Assembly: GCF_901709675.1 (NCBI RefSeq)
Contig: NC_051102.1
Location: forward strand, 8,221,412 to 8,285,411
Direction of reading: 5' to 3'
Length of the DNA stretch: 64,000 nucleotides
DNA from: Syngnathus acus
Taxonomy: Eukaryota; Chordata; Actinopteri; Syngnathiformes; Syngnathidae
Position numbers and translations under genes: made by a program. Position 1 is the first letter of the stretch; every line of letters begins with the position of its first letter. The notes under the pieces are model-generated. The model worked only from the letters and a program-made list of their open reading frames with translations. It was not told the DNA's origin and did no database searches. Shown here in pieces: positions 21,801 through 33,277 of the stretch.

Positions 21801-22900
21801 CGCACACACAATCTCAACAAGTTTGGCGATCTGAAAAGGCTTCAGCGTTGCGACGCCCAACGTTCTCGGCAAAACTACAAGGTAAGGGACGCGAGAAGAA
21901 TTTTGAAACCAACCTAAGCGCTGCGATCCCCAAAAGTTTGATTTCCTCGCAGTGATGCTGGTGCCGGTGGTGTGGATGGTGTTGGTGGTGGCGGCTGGCG
22001 CTGGTGCTGTGGCTTTGAAAGGTAGTCCCCGGGAATATGACATACTGCGCCTTTGACAGCCTCGAGATAAGCACCTGCGCTCGGGTCTCTTTTTACGTCA
22101 CACCTCCCCATTCACAGCCCTTCAACATGATGCACATTTGCACATCAACAGCCACCCCCCCCCCCCCTCCGACCCAGCTTTCCCCCCGCCTCGGAGCCCC
22201 CCCCCCCAATCCTCCTCCTCCTCGTTCGACTCCCACAGCCACACACATTCACACACTAAACACACACACAGGCGCACAAGGAGGCAGATGCACGAGCGCT
22301 CTCGAGCAGCAGATTTGTACGGAAAAAAGGTTTCACTTAAGACTCAGATTTTTTTTTTACTAATTTACTAATTTAATTTGACTAATTTATATCTGTTTGT
22401 ATTTCTCATATATGGGAACAAAGGAATATTTAATCTAATCACGTTTTATCATCAGATTTGTGAAAGACTCACTTATTTTTATGTAATATTTTTTTACTAA
22501 TTTATCTACATTTAAAGGCGAAAATAAACTTTTTCAACTCGCTCACGCAAAAGTGCACCTGAATATCACATTTGTGCAAAAAAAAAAAAAGAAAAGCTAT
22601 CACTCAAGACTAGAGCAGAACAATTATGAAAATAATCCAATTGCAATATTTATTCCTCAATTGCATCTTTTTAAGCAATAAACGTGTACCCCTAGAGGTT
22701 CGTGAGCACATTACAACCAGTCACATCGTCATTTATTTCCCAGATCAATAACCAATCACAACAGCCACAACTGGAGCCGCTCAGAGAAGCCTTTTTATTT
22801 TATTTACCATATAGCTCTCCTAAACAAAACCCAACACACCACGCGACAAGCTAGCATTTAAAAATTGCCTTTGCTAGTTTGTTTGCCTGGGCTCATTTGG
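12851..22900. other. Gene-poor intergenic or 5' intronic sequence
   Basis: I see no coding exon here. Some pieces read like constrained non-coding DNA with dense homeobox (TAAT) and E-box (CAGCTG, CAGATG) words, for example 13130-13320 and 20300-20720, but conservation cannot be tested from one sequence. Also present are an octamer ATGCAAAT near 14443, a tandem 48-bp repeat at 19853-20001, a C-rich stretch near 22146-22210, and a 192-codon open frame at 21146-21724 with no recognisable domain. Confidence 0.5.
19853..20001 (+). repeat. Two diverged 48-bp direct repeats
   Basis: GCCATGTCACTCAAAAAG begins both 19853-19900 and 19954-20001. The remaining 30 bases are similar with several substitutions. 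The period is 101 bp, and the intervening 53 bp are not repeated. Confidence 0.75.
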
Positions 22901-22929
22901 CGTGATATTTAACGAGAGGAAAAAAAAAC

Positions 22930-23560
22930 TTTCCCCGGCTTTGTCATAAGACCAAGGCATATGCCCTCCCAACCTCCTCATACATCACTCATCATGCAAA
23001 TGAGAGGGAATGTCACTCCTCAGCAGCAGATGGCCAGGGATGATAACAATGGCTCAACAGACCAGTTTCAATGTCTGCGACTTTATCGCTACGGCAACAA
23101 CAAAAATAGACGATATGAAATCCTTGTCCGTTAATTTGATTTCAACCCCCCCACTCCCCACCTCCTGTTCTCCTTCTTTTTAAATGTCTCTACCTGTCAG
23201 TCTGTTTCATTTCTTCCACGTCATTTAAATGTAAAAGGCTGGCCTATCAGAAAAGGCAACCTGGAAATGATTTGGGGTGATTACCACTGACTGCCGCCTA
23301 GCCCCCCGTTATTCAAGTGACTGGGGTGTAATTCCTCCCTGCAGGCCATGCTCGCCTTTCCTCACGATTAATAAAAGAGAGTCCTGAGAAATCACCCCTC
23401 CCACCTCACATCCTGCACACCCAGCTAAAGTGATGTCACCCCTGTCGTCCTGCTGACTCCTGTTCATACAAGCCCCCGTGGCGGAGAGTAAACAGTGGCA
23501 GCGTTTAGCAAACACGGCCAGATTACAATGACAAAAGGCAACCACACTTCTGGGTGGAGC
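22930..23560. promoter_or_regulatory. Candidate conserved non-coding element
   Basis: About 600 bp with balanced composition and few homopolymers compared with its surroundings. It holds an octamer (ATGCAAATGAG near 22997), a CAGCAGATGG E-box word near 23025, and an ATTAATAAA homeobox-like word near 23369. Frames across it are broken, so it is not coding. This is a judgement by eye and needs cross-species alignment. Confidence 0.3.
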
Positions 23561-24146
23561 CTGAGGGCAGAGGGGGAAAAGTGGGGGAGGGTGACTGTGC
23601 CTGGGGGAAAAAAAAAAAAAAAGCCCCCCCCCTCTTTTCCTTTCACCCAGCTGATGGAAGAGGCCACCCAAACATGCTTGGCACCCCCCCACGCTCATTG
23701 CATGCTTGAATCTCAAGGGAACCAACGTGAGAAGACAATATGGAGTCATAATATATTTCCACTTGTTTTCTCCACGCGGCAATACGATTGTTACTTAAAG
23801 GCCTGGCGGTTGATCGGCATCTTGTTTAATGGCTCATTTGAAAGTCTAATGCCCAACTGTCCTCCGGAGCCACTCAGCCAGGGGAGACGCACAAAAGGGC
23901 AAAAAGAGGAAAAAGAAGAAAGAGGAACCGGCGTCAGAGGAAAAGCGACAGCTATCCAAAGCGTCTTATCAAACGACAATGTCGCTGTGCGGATGACAAC
24001 AAATTGGGATTATATCTACTTGTGTTAACGCAACGTTTAACACAAAATGTAATATTCTCCTTTTTGCTCCGGACATCTGTTCACATGTTTGGGGTTGGGC
24101 TGAACTGTATTAAAAAATAAAATAATTGTGATTTAATATGTGATTT

Positions 24147-24171
24147 CCCCCCCCCCCCCCCCCCCCCCCCC
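24147..24171. repeat. C25 homopolymer
   Basis: Twenty-five consecutive C on the plus strand. Such a run is unusual in this AT-rich region and its length is likely to be unreliable in the assembly. Confidence 0.9.
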
Positions 24172-24770
24172 AAGGTTCTCATCCCGTGTATCGTAACAAA
24201 CACAAGTAATAAATTAATCAATATCGCAATAAATGATATCAGATTTATCATGCAAAATTAAAGCCAAATGAATTAATTTAGTCGCTTCAATCAGAGTTGT
24301 CGATTTCTATCAGTCCCAGTTCGGGCACGATCAAAAAATAAAATCTCTTTCCAAAACCTAAACTACTGTTTTGTTGAGCTGTTTAAAAAAAAAAAAAAGT
24401 CGGCTGATGGAGGAGTGGGTTGGACAAAATTACATGTCAAACAAGGGTGCGCGTTTTTAAAAGTGCTGCTTCGTATTTGTAGAAAGTGTTTGATTGCATT
24501 TAGAAAGGTATTACAATGGGTCACATGTGTGTCTAAAAGCTTTTTGCATTCTGCTGCAAATGATGCAAGCCGAGTGAAGTGTCGCAACACCCCGTTGTTT
24601 TGGAGCACCGTACCTTCCTGGCGCAAAACAAAACCTACACAAACATGTCAGCCTCACTTCTTCTAATGCACTGCCGGGTCACCGTGTCAGCGCTGGAACT
24701 TCGCTCGCTCGCTCACTCGGCGGCACAGCACATCGCACCCGGCAATTTCCACAAAACAATGCGGCTAATG

Positions 24771-25235
24771 TCATGTGGCAGCCCAAACAAAGAGTACTTA
24801 GGGCCATTGAATTGCGCAGACGTGTACAAAATCTATATTCCAATGAGCCTTCAATGCTGAAGAATGTATGGAAATAAACTTGCAACAACAGCAGATAACA
24901 CGGCAGAGCGCTCTCATATCTCAAATCATCTTTCCCTGTTGAAATGAATGGAAATGGCATTAATCCGTTCCGGCAACAGCAATTGGCAAGGTTTTTCTAT
25001 TTGAAGAAGATTGTATCAATGTTTCAAAGTGCTTTTTATATTCGATATTCAGAGAAGTGGTCATTTGCAAAACGGATGTTGACTCACTTCTTCAGCGACT
25101 TCACAAAAGTCTACGGCAAAACTAATTTCATGTGGCAGCCCGTCCACTCAAACAAAGCGCATTTCCACGGCTGCGTTGAATCGTGACAATGAGTACAAAA
25201 TCTATATTAAACTGTGCTTAATCTCAGACGTCAAT
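24771..25235 (+). repeat. Imperfect duplicated element, two copies about 360 bp apart
   Basis: Copy 1 (about 24752-24862) and copy 2 (about 25102-25235) share in the same order CACAAAA, TCATGTGGCAGCCC, CAAACAAAG, TTGAAT, GTACAAAATCTATATT and TCAATGCTG. Spacings differ by small indels: the offset is 357 bp at the first long block and 369 bp at the second. Neither copy has an open frame in common with the other. Confidence 0.65.
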
Positions 25236-25371
25236 GCTGGCGCTAATGTGACACAAACGCATCTTTCTTGGTGGTCTTCGAGCCTCATTGTTGCCACTCT
25301 TCACGCCGCCTGTTCGCCACGGAAAGTGACATAAAAGGACTGAATTAATTCTTTAAAAAAAAAAAAACATG

Positions 25372-25389
25372 TATTTGCATATGCAAATA
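25372..25389. promoter_or_regulatory. Perfect 18-bp palindrome of two octamer sites
   Basis: TATTTGCATATGCAAATA is exactly self-complementary and is made of ATTTGCAT directly abutting ATGCAAAT, the two orientations of the POU/Oct octamer. Abutting inverted octamers suit cooperative binding by a POU homodimer. It lies in non-coding DNA just after an A run. Confidence 0.5.
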
Positions 25390-25865
25390 GAAGGACGCCA
25401 ACATAAATACGTGTTGATATGGCTGCAGGACACACACATACACGCACACAACTATATCTTTATGTTAATGTCAGTTGGAAAAGGAGATATTCTTCAGTAG
25501 TTTCTTTTTTTTTTTTCCACGGGGATCACTACACTGCGTGTCTCACTTAAAAGCTAACGATGAGATTACGTCCCAGCAGTCCCCTTCGGGCCCGTTCATG
25601 TGTGACGGGCAGCAACCTCGCGATATGTTGATCCTGTGTCCTTTGAACACACTTCCACAACTCATTTAGTGCCATTGACGGTTATAGACGAAGATATTAA
25701 CTGGGTTGGCAGTGAAGGAGTTAACAGACACGTTTGCTTTTTTTGGACGTTATTGTGCAATTGGAACACAATAAGATCGCCCAAACTTTCCTCCAAAAAC
25801 ATTGACAAAGTTTGTCCTAAAAAAAGAATGATCAGAGTGCAAATTGAGGCAGTGCCCCATCAGCT

Positions 25866-25880
25866 TCAGTAGATGGCACT
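25866..25880 (+). promoter_or_regulatory. CTCF-like motif
   Basis: TCAGTAGATGGCACT matches 14 of 15 positions of the CTCF core CCASYAGRKGGCRSY. The match is strong for a single site, but occupancy is inferred. Confidence 0.4.
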
Positions 25881-26142
25881 GTTTTGTAAATCCAACACAC
25901 AGTGCGATCGATCGTCACATGACCAAACCCAGAAAGCAGGTGAGCTGTGATGTTTGCAATTCGTGCCCGAAGGCACTTCAACGTCAAATCCAGAAACTTT
26001 TTGACTTGACGTCCGCTTTAATATTGAGTAGGCAAATATTTAGAAAATTGTGTGCAAATCAATTTTCTGTCTTTTATCGACATCAGCATTTGATGAAATG
26101 CAGGAATTATTTGCAAATGAATGTGTAGTGTTCTAATTATCA

Positions 26143-26157
26143 ACAGCAGATGGCTCT
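26143..26157 (+). promoter_or_regulatory. CTCF-like motif
   Basis: ACAGCAGATGGCTCT matches 13 of 15 core CTCF positions, in the same orientation as the stronger site 277 bp to the left. Both are followed by CTGTTTT or TGTTTT, so the two may share a local duplication. Confidence 0.3.
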
Positions 26158-28070
26158 GTTTTTCCTGTCTGTTTTTATATTGAATACAGAGCAGTCATAT
26201 GTTTTTTGAATCAACAATGCTTTCTATTTCCATGATAACAACTTTATTTTAGTTTTAGTAAACCAATTTGATGAATGAATATGTAGAAATTAAATCAAGC
26301 GCTGTTTTTCCAACTTTTATATGAACTAGCTAGTCGCAGTTTCTTTTATGAAGTTAACTCTCTCGTATAAATCTATATTTCTCTTAGGCTTTTAGGCTCC
26401 TGATGTCAGTGCTCTATTTAAATTCTGCCTAGCAACAGGTGGCGTGATGACATTTTTGTGGGACATCTTATGTGGTTTTTGGGTTATTGCTTTAAAAAGC
26501 TACATTTTAATAATAAAAAAAAAACAATAGTCATCAGGGATGCTAATTTGCTGATGCTAATCCAAAACATCTTTCACCAATCGGTCTGTGCTGCCCTCAA
26601 ACGCTCACATGAGACAAATCAGCACCTGAGCGGTCAGTCGTGGCAACGCCTGGCGCTTTGCGGTTCACAGGCCAGCGACTCATTGTCACTGGGCGACGAC
26701 GTGCGCATCGGCCGGCGTCTCTGGGGGTCTCGGCCCATCTCTTTCTACTCAGGCGGGAGCACAATGAAAGCAGACACGCCTCTTAAAGGCCAGATAGCAG
26801 CTTAGATGTTGGGCCAAAAAAACGTGAGCGGGGGAGACAATGGTAACAGGTGTGTATTAATGTGCGCGCGGGTAATGACCTTGCTGGCCGTAATCGTGTG
26901 TCTAGACACAAAAGTGATGGCGAGGCTTTGCCGTCGCCTCTCGCGTGTCCCGCGAGTGCTCGAAAATTGCAATTGTGATACGAATAAAACCAACTGTCAT
27001 AAATATGGTTAAACCCAAGTAGTAGACCCAGGACACATTTTGTTGAATGCTAGATGGAAATTTTCAAGAAGTTGATTATTTTCATGGATAGGGTTGAGGT
27101 TAACCAGGAAGAACAAAATTTTGCACTATTCGAAAAGGATCATTTCAAACGCAGTGTGGCTGCGCAATATTTTAAGTGCAATAGCAACAAATCTTCTATA
27201 TAATATAACTTCACTGAAAAATGAAGAATTAGGAAAAATTGTCACGTTTTGTTCGTGCGAGGGGGCGGGGCTTTTTTTTTGGTGTATGATTTTTGTGTAA
27301 AATATACCCATTTGGAAAAATAATGAATAACGATGGCTTTAACTGTAACATGAGAAATGTGACGAGTGTCTTAAGCACAAATCACACGACGTGCATAAGT
27401 ACACGCGCAACGCTGATGATGATTTGCAATTTTGTGATTACAAACAAATGCCCTTTGAAGCAAACAAAGCAACTGATTATGAACTAAGTTTCTTGGCTTT
27501 TCCGAGTGATTATCCGGGGGCGCTCATTGATTTTGCTTTTGTTTTCATCTTGCTCAACTTTCCCGAGACACAATTGTCATTTGTTTTCAAACAATACTTG
27601 CAATCGGGCTCCCACAAATCAAATATTCCCCCCGTTGGCCTCCTTCACTCGCCATCTGAAATGGACTCTCATCAAAATGGCACCGCGTGGAAACGTCTGC
27701 CGCCTGTTACATTTCTGATTGGATATTGTTGGGCTTTTTTTTCCCTTCTATTGCCGGCTGTCGGAAGGTGACCACCTCGTCAGATTAGAAAGATGACGGC
27801 GGTTTTAATCTTCTAATCGTGTGTCACCGGGGCTATCCGTCGACATTATACACGACATATCATCTACGTGCGGATGAAAACAACAGCAGCGTTTACTGAA
27901 AGTGTGCAAATAAAGGGCCTTGTATTTCGCCGTCTTTATCAAGTCAACTCAAAATATTCTTTGGTTTGCGTCCTTAAGCTTGGCAACTTTTGAAAACTTG
28001 CGCAGATCCTCAGACATTTATACTCCCTGATTTCTCGCATCATCTCTCCAAGATAGTGATAATACGATTT

Positions 28071-28097
28071 GTGTGTGTGTGTGTGTGCGTGTGTGTG
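28071..28097. repeat. (GT)n microsatellite
   Basis: GT repeat interrupted once by GC. Confidence 0.9.
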
Positions 28098-29651
28098 TTT
28101 TCCGCTGTTGAGAAACAAACTGGATTATGAGCAGATCACTACATAAACAGCTTTCTAAAAAGGAGGCAGCTATTTAAAAAAAAAGGCTGAAGAAATGCAA
28201 AGAGGGATTTAAATTTTAATTTGAATTTATTCCAGCAAGTGAAAGGTTCTTTTGAGAGGGGATTTCAGCAAAGATGACGGTATTTAAAAGTGATAAACAA
28301 GCATCTAAAGCGCCGGTGGAAAACATTTTTTTTTGTGCCGGGGAGGGATTGGGCTGGCGGTAGCCACAACTCCCCCACCCCCCTAAAAAAAAACCAAGTA
28401 ATAGTCATAATTAAAATGTAAATAGGCGTGATATGCGGAGATGGCTTCGCAGATTCCCCGTCATAAATTGCGTAATTAGCGCTTTTGTCTCGACACACCT
28501 TTGCGACGCCGTAGAGCGAAAATGGCCTCGGGTGCAAAAGCTGGAGCCGCGCTTGGCGTCGGGTAGCTCACACTCGACGTGGAAACGCTTCACACTCATC
28601 ACATGCAATTTCTATCTCGCTGCGGAGGAACACAAGCAAAGTTGAAAAATTAAACGCCTCGTCTACCTTCGAGAATCCGAGGCAGGATCTGCGCCCGTGC
28701 GATTAACTCGAGCTGTCAGCTATTGTACTGCTGGATTATACGTATATTGACACGATGACCACTGAACTTAAAGCGTCGACGGAAACCTACGTGTCGCACA
28801 AGACACACAAAGAGTTACATCATTTCGTCGAAGGGCTAATCCGATCACGGATGGCGTTTGTGCTTTCGTTATGTTCGGAAAATGCCAGCAAAAGGAAAAA
28901 AAAAAAGGCGCTAAGTAAAGCTATTTTACAAGACTCCCTCACATGGATGCAGTGCCAGTATTGGGATACAATTTCACACAGCAGTCACATAACCTATAAG
29001 AAGGCTTAAGAAGAAAAAATGGAACACGGTAAAGTCGTCCACTATCTTCCAAATAAAAATAAAAAAAAGACTGAAAGCTGCAGTGAACTAATGGCGCAGT
29101 CGCATACAGACAGGAGTTGTTTAAAAAGCGCTCGGCGATGGTTAGCGTGCACCTGGCATCCCGCGCGCTAGCTTGGCAACACTCCTCCCTTATAATTACA
29201 ATGAGCACCCAGTAATGCAGGCGAGAGAGGCTGAAATCGGAACGCTGTCCTTCGAGACGGCGCGTTTCTTTTTTTCTTTTTTTAATGGTTATGCAGAAGA
29301 GTTCCTCGAAGTGCAGATGGCTGGCTTTTTTAGCCGGTTTGTACTAGAAGGTAAAGAAAGGCTCCTGGTGGGAGGCCGGCCATATTGTCGTAAGGCGCTA
29401 CATTTGTCGTGTGAATGCTATGGATTGATAAATGTTCCTTTTACCTTTCAACATATATTACATTTAATACAGATAGATGGATAGATAGATGAAAATAGTC
29501 ATGCTAGCAACGTAGCACTTTGGTCAGAGACTGTATGTTGGTAGGGAGGAAAGAAAAGAGGCAACATTCAAATCTTGCTAGCCGTTTGAAAAGTACAAAC
29601 TCCCCTTTTATGAATGAAAATAATGGGGTGACTATGGTGGGGCGGTGCCCA

Positions 29652-29666
29652 AGCGCCCTCTATTGA
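29652..29666 (-). promoter_or_regulatory. CTCF-like motif
   Basis: Read on the minus strand, TCAATAGAGGGCGCT matches 13 of 15 positions of the CTCF core, including the whole AGAGGGCGCT half. Its orientation is opposite to the sites at 25.9 and 26.1 kb. Confidence 0.35.
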
Positions 29667-30754
29667 CCAACTGCATGACACAGTATTTGTAGGAAAAATT
29701 CTAGGCCATGAATATTAAACAATCAAATAATAAAAGAGAAAAATGCCTTACCTTGAGTCCCGTGGTTGGCTGGTACACTGGAAACTAGTTCAGTCTGTAA
29801 CCACGAAATATCGTACGCCATCATAACTCCCGGATCACCTATAGTGTATAGAAAAAATGGCCAACATTTGTACGTTCAAGGATTATTATTTTTTTAATTA
29901 AATACCAGGATTGTATGAGGGAAAAAAAAAAATCTACTGAAATGTAGGTATCCTAAAATTAGGCCAAAACTATCCCCTCTGACAATTCTGTGCGAACCAG
30001 AATGCAATCATTAAATTTGTATTCACGGGTGTAGAAGCCAAATATATGAACCGCTTTTTCCGTGCAAGTGTATGTTTTCATGACGGACAGTAGAATTTAT
30101 TCATCCCCCGTCCCTTGGAACCCTCCCAAGAACTGCCATAAAGGCGAGCGAGCTGGGGAGCCTTTGAATCAACCCACCGCTGTGATACAAGAGCAGCTAT
30201 TGCGACAACAACAAATGTTAACTCGGAGGAAAAGTTTTGCCGCTTTTTCCGAGTCGCGCAGGAGCCGCATTAGCATGTGAAAAGAATAAACAGGCGTATT
30301 CTCAGTTACACACTCCACCTGGCTGGGCACCAGCATCCTTGTCAGAAGTCCACCCACCGTACTGGCTAACACTGAAAGACCTCCCGGGGACCACGGTGAC
30401 CATTCACTCGCCTGCCTCTTTTTCCCATGCACCTGTGACTGTTTTTGTGCTTGCTATTTTTTGCTTTGTCTTTTCCTGGCAGCGCGGTATCATCTGAGAC
30501 ACACTTTGCCTCCAAAAGGAATTCTCCCTGCCCAACAATGTGGTCTGTTTGTTCGCCGGATGTGGCGGGCCAGAGAGTCAAAACAGCAAAAAACAAAACA
30601 AGTGGCAGCAGTAATAATTAAAATTGCCTCAAGACAAAATAAGCTCGGGGACACGGCGGCGTGAACGGGGGGCGTGGAAGAGATACGCTACTTTTATCTG
30701 CTGCTTTCTCGCCGACTTGAGGGTCCGCACAGGTACACCTGGACGGCTTCTCGT

Positions 30755-30890
30755 CCTCGCACTCCTCGGACAGCTCATCCGGCTTCTCCACGGACCTGGA
30801 CCTCAGAGAGCCGCTTTGCCATTTTCCAAAGGACTTTGCCACAATCGCTTTGTCCGCTCCTTTCATTGTTTTCTGTAGAACACATTTACA
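30755..30890 (-). other. Orphan candidate coding exon
   Basis: On the minus strand an acceptor-like TGTTCTACAG (exon from about 30880) is followed by an ATG in a good context. The frame then reads MKGADKAIVAKSFGKWQS and later VEKPDELSEECEDEKPS, with strongly GC-biased third codon positions in the second half, to a possible donor AG before GTGTACC near 30738-30740. The wider open frame runs 30618-31028. I recognise no family. It could be an alternative 5' exon of st18 or part of an unrecognised gene, but the phase does not join cleanly to the st18 start exon, and chance is not excluded. Confidence 0.25.
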
Positions 30891-32142
30891 GCATGACTTC
30901 CCAGGTTTATCCCCCTTGTGAGCCATCTGCCCCCCTTTTTTGGCTCTCACTAAAAACCTGCGCTCATCTTTTCCCAAAACCCAAAGTAAAGCTGGGCAGG
31001 CACTTTGCAAATTAAGCCAGTTTCTCACCTGGGTCTTACTTTTTCAAATGACTGCGTGAGTGTCACAAATTCGGAAAATCATTACTTAGCAACGTGACAA
31101 GAGGCCGCCATTTTGGTGGAATTTTCGGAAAAAAACAAACAAACATGTAACGATCAATTCAAATTTACGGTAACTGTCTGATGCAGCTAAAAAACGCACA
31201 ATAACAATAAAAAATAAATCGTTTGTTTAGTTTGGACTCTAGCATGTTCCATTATTAGCTCACAGTGCTAACCAAATAGCATGGCTGACAAAGTCACGTG
31301 TGAATACTGTATTTACAGAAAACATGGGGGGAAAATATATAGCTAGCATTAACGATTATCTCATAGAGCGCGAGTCGGAATTTAACTTAGCTTAAGAAAG
31401 AATGAAGGCATTGTGTGTATAAGCATTCCAGAAACTGTTCTGATTAGCGCGGCATCTGTTTTTAGAGAGCATTTCAACAATGTTTTGGAGTGCAGTCCTA
31501 AAACAATACCCAAAAAAATAAACAGAAGCTGAAAACGTGGAGGAAAAACAAACATTTCACATTTAATCCAACGTAAATAAAAAATAAAAATAGCACATTA
31601 TGCCCTAATTGAGCGCGGTACAGTCCACAAATACTATTACAAGGCCGATCAGGATTAGCGGCGGAACATACCTAGTTATCTATTTCCGAGTGCCAAGACT
31701 GCTAGCAGTGGGCAACTACATTTCAAAAGCTGGCAAATCCAGTTGTCTCCTAAATACAGAAAGTACTTAAATCCAGACCGAACAGAAGAAAAAGACGGAT
31801 AAAGGGTGCTCTGCGTATCACCGAAAAGCTGGTGCACTTTTCAGAATCACTGGCTAGGTTAAACAAATATGCTAAGTCGAGATCAAAACAATCCTTTGAT
31901 CTGCAGCCTAGTTTCCAGAGGAATGGCTTGGCTCTTGTTGTAAATAACTTGTATAAATCTATATACCGTTTGCCTCCAGGTAATGTGAAAAGTGCCAAGG
32001 ATTGGCGGGCAAAAACCACATCAGATAAAAAAGCGGATGAATATTTCAGCGCTGCCGCACTCTGGCATTTTGTTGCGCACTTTCTAACCCCGTGTGATCA
32101 TTGTACTCGTTTGGAAGCAAACCAATGACAACAATTTGGTCT

Positions 32143-32204
32143 CACGCATATATATTTATATTTATAAATAAATATATGTATTTATATATACACACACACA
32201 CGGC
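32143..32204. repeat. AT-rich imperfect inverted repeat with a (CA)n tail
   Basis: TATATTTATATTTATA-type arms fold back on ATAAATAAATATATG-type sequence, followed by a short CA repeat. It could form a cruciform. No gene context is visible. Confidence 0.6.
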
Positions 32205-32829
32205 AGTCCCTTGTACACTTTGTAGCCAGTGGAAGAGGAGCGTTCCTACCTTCAGCGCGCCATTGGGCTGGAACACAGTGGATAGTATTGTGCCACACTT
32301 GCGCACACAAAAAAAGAGGGCTTGAAGAATCAGAAGTTGCTGACTAACTTTGCCCTCTGTTTTGGTGGCGCACACAAAGCAAAACGCTGTCCATTCAAAA
32401 CAGACAGCATAACTCTTTTCACAGAGATGGGGGGGCGGGTGATTGGGGGGGGGGGAGAGCTGCGAACAATGTGCCATGTGGCCCGGCTGCAGTCACTTTG
32501 CAAGCAGGCCCGAAACGGTGAGAGCCGCATGGGGCCGGGACCGACTGACACCGTGTCGGCAACTAACAGAACAACTTTTGTGCGAAACTCCTCGGGACAC
32601 TATTTTGTTGTTGAGTTCGCATTGTAGTCATAGCTTCTTTCGGAAGGCCATTCTGACTGTCATCCCAAATAAATGTACGAGCACCTCATATTATATACAG
32701 TAAAAGCTACAAAACAAACTGACAAATAACTCCTTTTCAAATCAGACGAGTAAAAACTGGTCAAATATTTAAAAAAAAAAAAGATTAAAAGTGAAGACAA
32801 TTTGCAATTCTAGTAATGACACGAATTTG

Positions 32830-32915
32830 ACGCACAATTTGTCTTTGCGGGCCACATAAAATGATGTGGCGGGCCGTATCTGGCCCACGGGCCTTGAGTT
32901 TGACACCTGTGGTTT
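32830..32915 (-). mobile_element. hAT-type transposon remnant (terminal fragment)
   Basis: Read on the minus strand it begins CACAGGTGTCAAACTC, then GGCCCGTGGGCCAGATAC and a GGCCCGC/CACAT hairpin. This matches the familiar vertebrate hAT-like terminus in which CAGGGGTGTCAAACT is followed by GGCCCG-rich sequence. Only one end is present and there is no transposase. Confidence 0.6.
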
Positions 32916-33262
32916 ACACATTTGACAGTTTTAGTTTTGCGTGTGTGTGTTTTGGGGGGTCTGTATGAATATTGTAGGTGATTCGAGTTTTTTTCGAGTT
33001 GAAAAACACTTTCTAATAACTTTTAAGAGGGTGCTGCAATGAGGACCTCCTTAAATTTGGAGTGGACCGAGTAATGCGTTTTCACAAGTGTTATTTGTGC
33101 CTTCTTTACGAAAGAGGGACATTTTGTTATGATTTCTAAACTGTTATGTATGTAGTTAAAAATGTAATGGTGGGCGGTTGCAATCCCGCCATTTCAATGT
33201 TTGGGTACATTTGAGAACTCGACTTTGATCTAATTCTCATTCAAGTGTAATTCCACTGTTGA

Positions 33263-33277
33263 TCACTAGATGACAGC
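33263..33277 (+). promoter_or_regulatory. CTCF-like motif
   Basis: TCACTAGATGACAGC matches 13 of 15 CTCF core positions; one mismatch falls in the GGC core, which may weaken it. Confidence 0.25.

Noticed and set aside
23495-24028. 177-codon plus-strand frame and 157-codon minus-strand frame over the same DNA
   Set aside because: Both read through an A15 run and C-rich runs giving KKKKK/PPP and FFFFF, which is typical of low-complexity DNA rather than protein.
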